Assembly (NCBI RefSeq): GCF_002965065.1
Contig: NZ_PTRE01000075.1
Coordinates: forward strand, 1 to 33,267
DNA length: 33,267 nt
From: Escherichia sp. MOD1-EC7003
Lineage (GTDB): Bacteria > Pseudomonadota > Gammaproteobacteria > Enterobacterales > Enterobacteriaceae
Direction of reading: 5' to 3'
Under the pieces are notes generated by a model. That model was not told where the DNA came from. It made no database searches and was given only the letters and a program-made list of their open reading frames with translations. Every line of letters starts with the position of its first letter. Positions within the stretch are counted from its first letter, which is position 1. A program made the translations under genes and the position numbers. Shown piece by piece: positions 26,832-33,267 of the stretch.

Positions 26832-26982
26832 ACTCGCTCCCGACACACTCAACCCAGAGTTAATAAAAATTCAACAAACCATACTGGCATAAACGCATCG
26901 GTGGTAAAAGCGACCACCACGCAACATGAGATTTGTTCAACATTAACTCATCGGATCAGTTCGGCAACTATTGCATTAGTCA

Positions 26983-27015
26983 ATAATAAAAATGAAAATA
27001 GTTTCCACAATGCAG
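26983..27015. promoter_or_regulatory. Possible IclR autoregulatory site
   Basis: An AT-rich stretch just ahead of the iclR ribosome site contains tgaaaatagtttcca, resembling part of the aceB-side IclR box (tggaaattgttttt) in inverted order. IclR represses its own gene; the exact site is inferred. Confidence 0.35.
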
Positions 27016-27030
27016 AAAAAGGAGGCTATC

Positions 27031-27855
27031 ATGGTCGCACCCATTCCCACAAAACGCGGCAGAAAACCCGCCGTTGCCACCGCACCAGCGACTGGACAGG
27101 TTCAGTCTTTAACGCGTGGTCTGAAATTACTGGAGTGGATTGCCGAGTCCAATGGTAGTGTGGCGCTCACAGAGCTGGCACAGCAGGCCGGGTTACCCAA
27201 TTCCACGACCCACCGCCTGCTAACCACGATGCAACAGCAGGGTTTCGTGCGTCAGGTCGGCGAACTGGGGCACTGGGCTATCGGTGCACATGCCTTTATG
27301 GTCGGCAGCAGCTTTCTCCAGAGCCGTAACTTGTCAGCGATTGTTCACCCTATCCTGCTCAATCTGATGGAAGAGTCTGGCGAAACGGTCAATATGGCGG
27401 TGCTTGATCAAAGCAATCACGAAGCGATTATTATCGACCAGGTACAGTGTCCCCACCTGATGCGGATGTCCGCGCCTATTGGCGGTAAATTACCTCTGCA
27501 TGCTTCCGGTGCGGGCAAAGCCTTTTTAGCCCAACTGAGCGAAGAACAGGTGACGAAACTGCTGCACCGCAAAGGGCTACATGCCTATACCCACGCAACG
27601 CTGGTGTCTCCTGTGCATTTAAAAGAAGATCTCGCCCAAACGCGCAAACGGGGCTATTCATTTGATGATGAGGAACATGCGCTGGGGCTGCGTTGCCTCG
27701 CAGCATGTATTTTCGATGAGCACCGCGAACCGTTTGCCGCAATTTCTATTTCCGGGCCGATTTCACGTATTACCGATGACCGCGTGACTGAGTTTGGCGC
27801 GATGGTGATTAAAGCGGCGAAGGAGGTGACGCTGGCCTATGGCGGGATGCGGTGA
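27031..27855 (+). CDS. iclR: Glyoxylate bypass repressor IclR
   Basis: IclR represses aceBAK, and its own gene, in the absence of acetate or fatty acids; glyoxylate and pyruvate affect its binding. The start at 27031 follows AAAGGAGG and gives 274 residues; the 13 codons upstream in the open frame lack support. The N-terminal winged helix shows VALTELAQQAGLPNSTTHRL near 45-65. The effector domain includes APIGGKLPLHASGAGKAFLA near 155 and GLRCLAACIFDE near 220. It is intact, with its stop 16 bp from that of convergent aceK. Confidence 0.97.
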   Translation: MVAPIPTKRGRKPAVATAPATGQVQSLTRGLKLLEWIAESNGSVALTELAQQAGLPNSTTHRLLTTMQQQGFVRQVGELGHWAIGAHAFMVGSSFLQSRNLSAIVHPILLNLMEESGETVNMAVLDQSNHEAIIIDQVQCPHLMRMSAPIGGKLPLHASGAGKAFLAQLSEEQVTKLLHRKGLHAYTHATLVSPVHLKEDLAQTRKRGYSFDDEEHALGLRCLAACIFDEHREPFAAISISGPISRITDDRVTEFGAMVIKAAKEVTLAYGGMR

Positions 27856-27871
27856 CATTTTCGCTTCTGAT

Positions 27872-29596
<1,725 letters not shown>

Positions 29597-29622
29597 TTAG
29601 TGCCCTCATCAGGAGCAGAGAA

Positions 29623-29690
29623 TTGCCTGATAAGACGCGCAAGCGTCGCATCAGGCGTTGATTGCCGGATGACGCCTTATCCGGCCTACA
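29623..29690. repeat. REP pair between aceA and aceK
   Basis: Opposed REP halves, ttgcctgataagacgcgcaagcgtcgcatcaggc and attgccggatgacgccttatccggcctaca, lie in the aceA-aceK gap. REPs here are thought to lower aceK expression compared with upstream aceA. Confidence 0.9.
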
Positions 29691-29712
29691 GTCAGCAACG
29701 TTTGTAGGTTGC

Positions 29713-31017
29713 TTAGAACTGCGATTCTTCAGTAGAACCTGTCAGTGCGGTCACCGACGACGTGCCGCCCTGAATAATGGTTGTCACTTTATCGAAATAG
29801 CCCGTCCCCACTTCCTGCTGGTGAGATACGAAGGTGTAGCCATCTTTCGCGGCAGCGAATTCCGGTTGCTGTACTTTCTCAACGTAGTGCTTCATACCTT
29901 CGCCTTGGGCATAGGCGTTTGCCAGGTCAAACATGTTGAACCACATGCTGTGGATGCCTGCCAGGGTGATGAACTGGAACTTGTAGCCCATATCCGACAG
30001 CTGCTGCTGGAAGCTGGCGATAGTTTTGTCGTCGAGATTTTTCTGCCAGTTGAACGATGGCGAGCAGTTATAAGCCAGCAGTTTGCCTGGGTATTTCGCG
30101 TGAATAGCTTGTGCAAAGCGACGCGCCAGTTCCAGATCCGGCGTGGAAGTTTCACACCAAACCAGGTCAGCATATGGCGCATACGCCAGGCCACGGCTGA
30201 TCGCTTGCTCAATGCCTGCGTGAGTACGGAAGAAGCCTTCGCTGGTACGCTCGCCGGTAATGAATTCGCTGTCATACGGGTCGCAATCCGAGGTGATCAG
30301 ATCTGCCGCATCGGCATCGGTACGAGCAACCAGCAGGGTTGGAACGCCCGTCACGTCGGCAGCCAGACGCGCAGCAACCAGTTTCTGAATAGCTTCCTGA
30401 GTCGGCACCAGCACTTTGCCGCCCATATGACCGCATTTCTTCACTGACGCCAGCTGATCTTCGAAGTGAACTGCCGCTGCACCGGCTTCAATCATCGCTT
30501 TCATCAGTTCAAAAGCATTCAGGACACCGCCAAAACCGGCTTCCGCATCGGCGACGATCGGCAGAAAATAATCGACATAGCGCGGATCGCCCGGTTCAAT
30601 GCCAGCAGACCATTGGATCTGATCGGCACGGCGGAAGGTGTTATTGATCCGTTCCACTACAGCTGGCACCGAGTTTGCCGGGTAGAGCGACTGATCCGGA
30701 TACATGCTGGCCGCCAGGTTAGCGTCTGCCGCTACCTGCCAGCCCGACAAGTAAACCGCTTCGATACCCGCTTTCGCCTGTTGCAGCGCCTGACCACCAG
30801 TCAGTGCACCAAGGCTGTTGATGTAGCCTTTTTTCGACTCACCGTGCAGCAGACGCCACATTTTCGCCGCGCCCAGCTGCGCCAGCGTGCATTCCGGATT
30901 GACTGAACCGCGTAATTTCACCACATCTTCCGCGCTGTACGGACGGGTAATGCCTTCCCAACGCGGTTGAGTCCACTCTTTCTGTAATTCTTCAATTTGT
31001 TGTGTACGAGTTTTCAT
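29713..31017 (-). CDS. aceA: Isocitrate lyase
   Basis: AceA splits isocitrate to succinate and glyoxylate, the first step of the glyoxylate bypass. The start [10 protein letters not shown] at 31017 gives the usual 434 residues and follows GGAG; the longer open frame upstream runs back through the aceB remnant. The catalytic motif [13 protein letters not shown], with active-site Cys, is near 192. [20 protein letters not shown] near 225 and NCSPSFNW near 315 bind metal and substrate. It is intact although aceB, ahead of it in the operon, is destroyed. Confidence 0.98.
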   Translation of the reverse strand: MKTRTQQIEELQKEWTQPRWEGITRPYSAEDVVKLRGSVNPECTLAQLGAAKMWRLLHGESKKGYINSLGALTGGQALQQAKAGIEAVYLSGWQVAADANLAASMYPDQSLYPANSVPAVVERINNTFRRADQIQWSAGIEPGDPRYVDYFLPIVADAEAGFGGVLNAFELMKAMIEAGAAAVHFEDQLASVKKCGHMGGKVLVPTQEAIQKLVAARLAADVTGVPTLLVARTDADAADLITSDCDPYDSEFITGERTSEGFFRTHAGIEQAISRGLAYAPYADLVWCETSTPDLELARRFAQAIHAKYPGKLLAYNCSPSFNWQKNLDDKTIASFQQQLSDMGYKFQFITLAGIHSMWFNMFDLANAYAQGEGMKHYVEKVQQPEFAAAKDGYTFVSHQQEVGTGYFDKVTTIIQGGTSSVTALTGSTEESQF

Positions 31018-31046
31018 GTGCAGATGCTCCATAGTTATGGGGTGGT

Positions 31047-31393
31047 TTACGCTAACAGGCGATAGCCTGGCAGGACTGGGTTTTCGGCAGATAGAAATAG
31101 GGACCGCTGCCTTTTGCCAACAGTGCCTGGTAGTTGTGGAAGAGATAGAGCGCAAAATCAAACAGGCTGCCAGGAATTGCTTCTCCGCGCCAGGTGACAT
31201 GTTTTTCCGGCAAGTGCATACCGCGTACCCGACAAATCAAAACCGCTGGATTGGGCTTGAACTGATAAATTTTGCCAGCTTCATTGGTATAGCTGATGGC
31301 GCCGTTAACTGCATCACGCAGGTTAATTTGCCCCTCGATCACTTTGTTCCAGTCCGGGGCCAGCTCATCGGTTGTTGTTGCCTGTTCAGCCAT
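31047..31393 (-). pseudogene. aceB: aceB, malate synthase A, with two internal deletions
   Basis: AceB condenses glyoxylate with acetyl-CoA. The true start is recognisable at 31393 (MAEQATTTDELA) behind AGGAG. After 12 codons, at about 31358, the sequence jumps to PDWNKVIEGQINLRDAVNGA, which lies more than 100 residues further on in the intact 533-residue enzyme. About 95 codons then match up to FYLPKTQS, where a second jump, at about 31072, joins the last codons of the gene out of frame. The original end (GYRLLA, stop at 31047) is still readable in the other frame. About 1.25 kb is missing, including most of the catalytic barrel. The remnant cannot be active. Confidence 0.93.
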
Positions 31394-31447
31394 CGTGCAG
31401 CTCCTCGTCATGGATCCGAAAACTTCCCCACAGTGGACGAAGGATCG

Positions 31448-31514
31448 TTGTGCGCTTTTCGTTCAGCACAACTAAGACTACTCATTTAAAATGCAAAATC
31501 AAAAACAATTTCCA
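31448..31514 (-). promoter_or_regulatory. aceBAK promoter and IclR operator region
   Basis: On the minus strand, tggaaattgtttttgatttt and the following tgcattttaaatg (31514-31483) match the IclR box of aceB as I remember it. A second element, ttgtgc-N12-gcacaa, is a 6-bp inverted repeat at 31448-31471. The region is preserved although aceB itself is not, so aceA and aceK should still be regulated by IclR. Confidence 0.65.
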
Positions 31515-31593
31515 TTCTAAATAAAAATACGCATTAACTTATTGATAACAATATAAATAAAATTTATTCACCTGCTGAGGTGTGTTTCGGAAA

Positions 31594-31621
31594 TAAAAAA
31601 GACACCCGAAGGTGCCTGTAG
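31594..31621 (-). terminator. Rho-independent terminator after metA
   Basis: On the minus strand aggcacc-ttcg-ggtgtct forms a stable stem with a UUCG-type tetraloop, followed by tttttta. It separates metA from the ace operon. Confidence 0.88.
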
Positions 31622-31661
31622 TAAGGTGCTGAATCGCTTAACGATCGATTATCACAGAAGA

Positions 31662-32591
31662 TTAATCCAGCGTTGGATTCATGTGACGTAGATCGTATGG
31701 CGTGATCTGGTAGACGTAATAGTTAAGCCAGTTGGTAAACAGCAAATTACCGTGACTACGCCAGCTTGCCCGCGGTTTGTTTTGCGGATCATTGTGCGGG
31801 AAATAATTATACGGAACATCCGGATCTAGTCCGGCTTCCACATCGCGGAAATATTCCTGCGCCAGCGTTTGCGCATCGTATTCGGGATGGCCCGTCACAA
31901 AGGCAATGCGCTTATCTTTGCTGGCAAACAGATATGCGTCCCCTTCTTCCGTCTCTGCCAGAATTTCCAGATCGGTGTAATCACGAATCAACGCTGCCGG
32001 AAAGTCAGCATAGCGCGAATGTGGTGCCAGGAATGAATCATCAAAGCCACGCGTCAGAAGCGCATGAGGATGGAGAATATGATGCTCGTAAACGCCAGAG
32101 AGTTTGTCGGTGCGGGTTTGCTTAGGTATTCCGTAGAGGATATTGAGCGCGGCCTGTACCGCCCAGCAGACAAACAGCGTCGAGGTGACGTGATCTTTTG
32201 ACCACTCCAGTACCTGTTTGATCTGTGGCCAGTAAGCGACGTCATTAAACTCCACCAGTCCCAACGGTGCACCGGTTACAATCAGACCGTCAAAATTCTG
32301 TTCCTGAATATCTTCAAAGTTACAGTAGAAGTTATTCAAATGCTCTGCGGGCGTGTTGCGCGATTCACGGGAATCGATGCGCAACAGCTGAATATCGACC
32401 TGCAAAGGCGAGTTTGAAAGCAGGCGCAGAAACTGGTTTTCAGTTTCGATCTTCTTCGGCATCAGGTTAAGGATAAGCACCTTTAACGGACGAATTTCCT
32501 GACCAGATGCGCGAGAAGTTGTCATCACAAAGACGTTTTCTTCACGCAAGAAATTGACGGCGGGTAGCTCGTCCGGCACACGAATCGGCAT
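31662..32591 (-). CDS. metA: Homoserine O-succinyltransferase
   Basis: MetA makes O-succinylhomoserine, the first committed step of methionine synthesis. The 309-residue protein is full length. The catalytic Cys is in [11 protein letters not shown] near 142, and the His and Glu of the triad are in VTGHPEYD near 235. Gly in [10 protein letters not shown] near 111 is the residue class linked to succinyl rather than acetyl preference. MetJ-type operator repeats lie upstream. It is intact and divergent from yjaB. Confidence 0.97.
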   Translation of the reverse strand: MPIRVPDELPAVNFLREENVFVMTTSRASGQEIRPLKVLILNLMPKKIETENQFLRLLSNSPLQVDIQLLRIDSRESRNTPAEHLNNFYCNFEDIQEQNFDGLIVTGAPLGLVEFNDVAYWPQIKQVLEWSKDHVTSTLFVCWAVQAALNILYGIPKQTRTDKLSGVYEHHILHPHALLTRGFDDSFLAPHSRYADFPAALIRDYTDLEILAETEEGDAYLFASKDKRIAFVTGHPEYDAQTLAQEYFRDVEAGLDPDVPYNYFPHNDPQNKPRASWRSHGNLLFTNWLNYYVYQITPYDLRHMNPTLD

Positions 32592-32610
32592 AACCTGATT
32601 ACCTCACTAC

Positions 32611-32642
32611 ATACGCTTATACGTTTAGACATCCAGATAGCT
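32611..32642 (-). promoter_or_regulatory. MetJ operator (tandem met boxes) upstream of metA
   Basis: On the minus strand four consecutive 8-mers, gctatctg, gatgtcta, aacgtata and agcgtatg, resemble the met box agacgtct in tandem, the arrangement bound cooperatively by MetJ-AdoMet. They lie about 20-50 bases before the metA start. Confidence 0.65.
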
Positions 32643-32747
32643 GAAGATAACCAGGAAATTTGCCAATGTCGAGCCTGCATGTTGAAGGTGAGAAAGTTTC
32701 AAGGAAAAGGCTGCGTTAGAATATAAGAATGACTAAAAGGAGAGAAA

Positions 32748-32901
32748 ATGGTTATTAGTATTCGCCGCTCACGGCATGAGGAAGGGGAGGAACTCGTTGC
32801 GATTTGGTGTCGTTCTGTCGATGCCACCCACGATTTTTTATCAGCAGAGTATCGGGCCGAACTGGAAGAGCTGGTGCGTTCCTTTCTGCCGGAAGCGCCG
32901 T

Positions 32902-32902
<1 letters not shown>
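32748..32902 (+). pseudogene. yjaB: yjaB, GNAT acetyltransferase, cut by an IS element
   Basis: The start follows AAGGAG and gives MVISIRRSRHEEGEELVAIW, identical to E. coli YjaB as I remember it (147 residues). After about 51 codons (...SFLPEAPL) the sequence changes at 32902 and the frame stops at 32942 inside IS sequence. The acetyl-CoA-binding part of the GNAT fold (from the middle of the protein) is missing, so the fragment should be inactive. The rest of yjaB probably lies beyond the window, on the far side of the IS. Confidence 0.9.

Positions 32903-33267
<365 letters not shown>

Noticed and set aside
29662-30447. A 261-codon open frame antisense to aceA
   Set aside because: Same reason: it mirrors the coding frame of aceA and overlaps REP sequence at its start.

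Overview
The window is a chromosomal segment of an Escherichia coli-type genome (E. coli or Shigella). Gene order follows the E. coli mal-to-metA neighbourhood almost completely: malF, malG, psiE, yjbT, yjb remnants, pgi, lysC, yjbD, rluF, pepE, yjbB, metH, iclR, aceK, aceA, aceB, metA, yjaB. Most proteins look near-identical to what I remember of their E. coli K-12 counterparts. REP/BIME repeats, an ERIC element and the lysC lysine-riboswitch leader fit the same assignment.

Layout. 1-258: three tandem 92-bp BIME units. 278-2726: malF (one-base deletion) and malG. 2727-5148: psiE, yjbT and a collapsed yjbEFGH locus; xylE, which I recall lying between malG and psiE in K-12, is absent. 5149-8672: pgi and riboswitch-controlled lysC. 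8690-12200: an accessory island between lysC and yjbD, holding a zeta-like toxin gene (ezeT-like) and, convergent to it, an operon of an RNA-repair-associated nucleotidyltransferase (RlaP/COG3541-like) and a slipin/SPFH protein. That operon has a 287-nt leader containing a tRNA-mimicking, Y-RNA-like structured RNA. A well-formed sigma-54 promoter lies just before the RNA. 12229-13374: yjbD and rluF. 13375-20239: a second island, the L-sorbose operon sorCDFBAM(E) plus an AroE-family gene; sorE carries a one-base deletion. 20240-32747: pepE, yjbB, metH, iclR, aceK, aceA, a doubly deleted aceB, and metA. 32748-33267: yjaB cut by an IS21-family element that runs off the window.

Two themes stand out. 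First, gene decay: malF, yjbE, yjbF, yjbG, yjbH, sorE, aceB and yjaB are all broken or lost within 33 kb, through frameshifts, deletions and an IS insertion. This is typical of Shigella or enteroinvasive E. coli lineages, although one-base frameshifts could also be sequencing errors. Second, the lysC-yjbD island is the best candidate for a little-described system: sigma-54 promoter, tRNA-like RNA, slipin and RlaP, with no Ro protein, RtcB or RtcR nearby. It resembles a detached branch of the rtc/Ro/Y-RNA repair module and would need activator and partner proteins encoded elsewhere.

Metabolic reading. With sorE broken but the sorbose PTS intact, imported sorbose 1-phosphate would have no reduction step. 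With aceB destroyed but aceA and aceK intact, glyoxylate from isocitrate would need another malate synthase. With malF broken, the maltose ABC transporter should not assemble.
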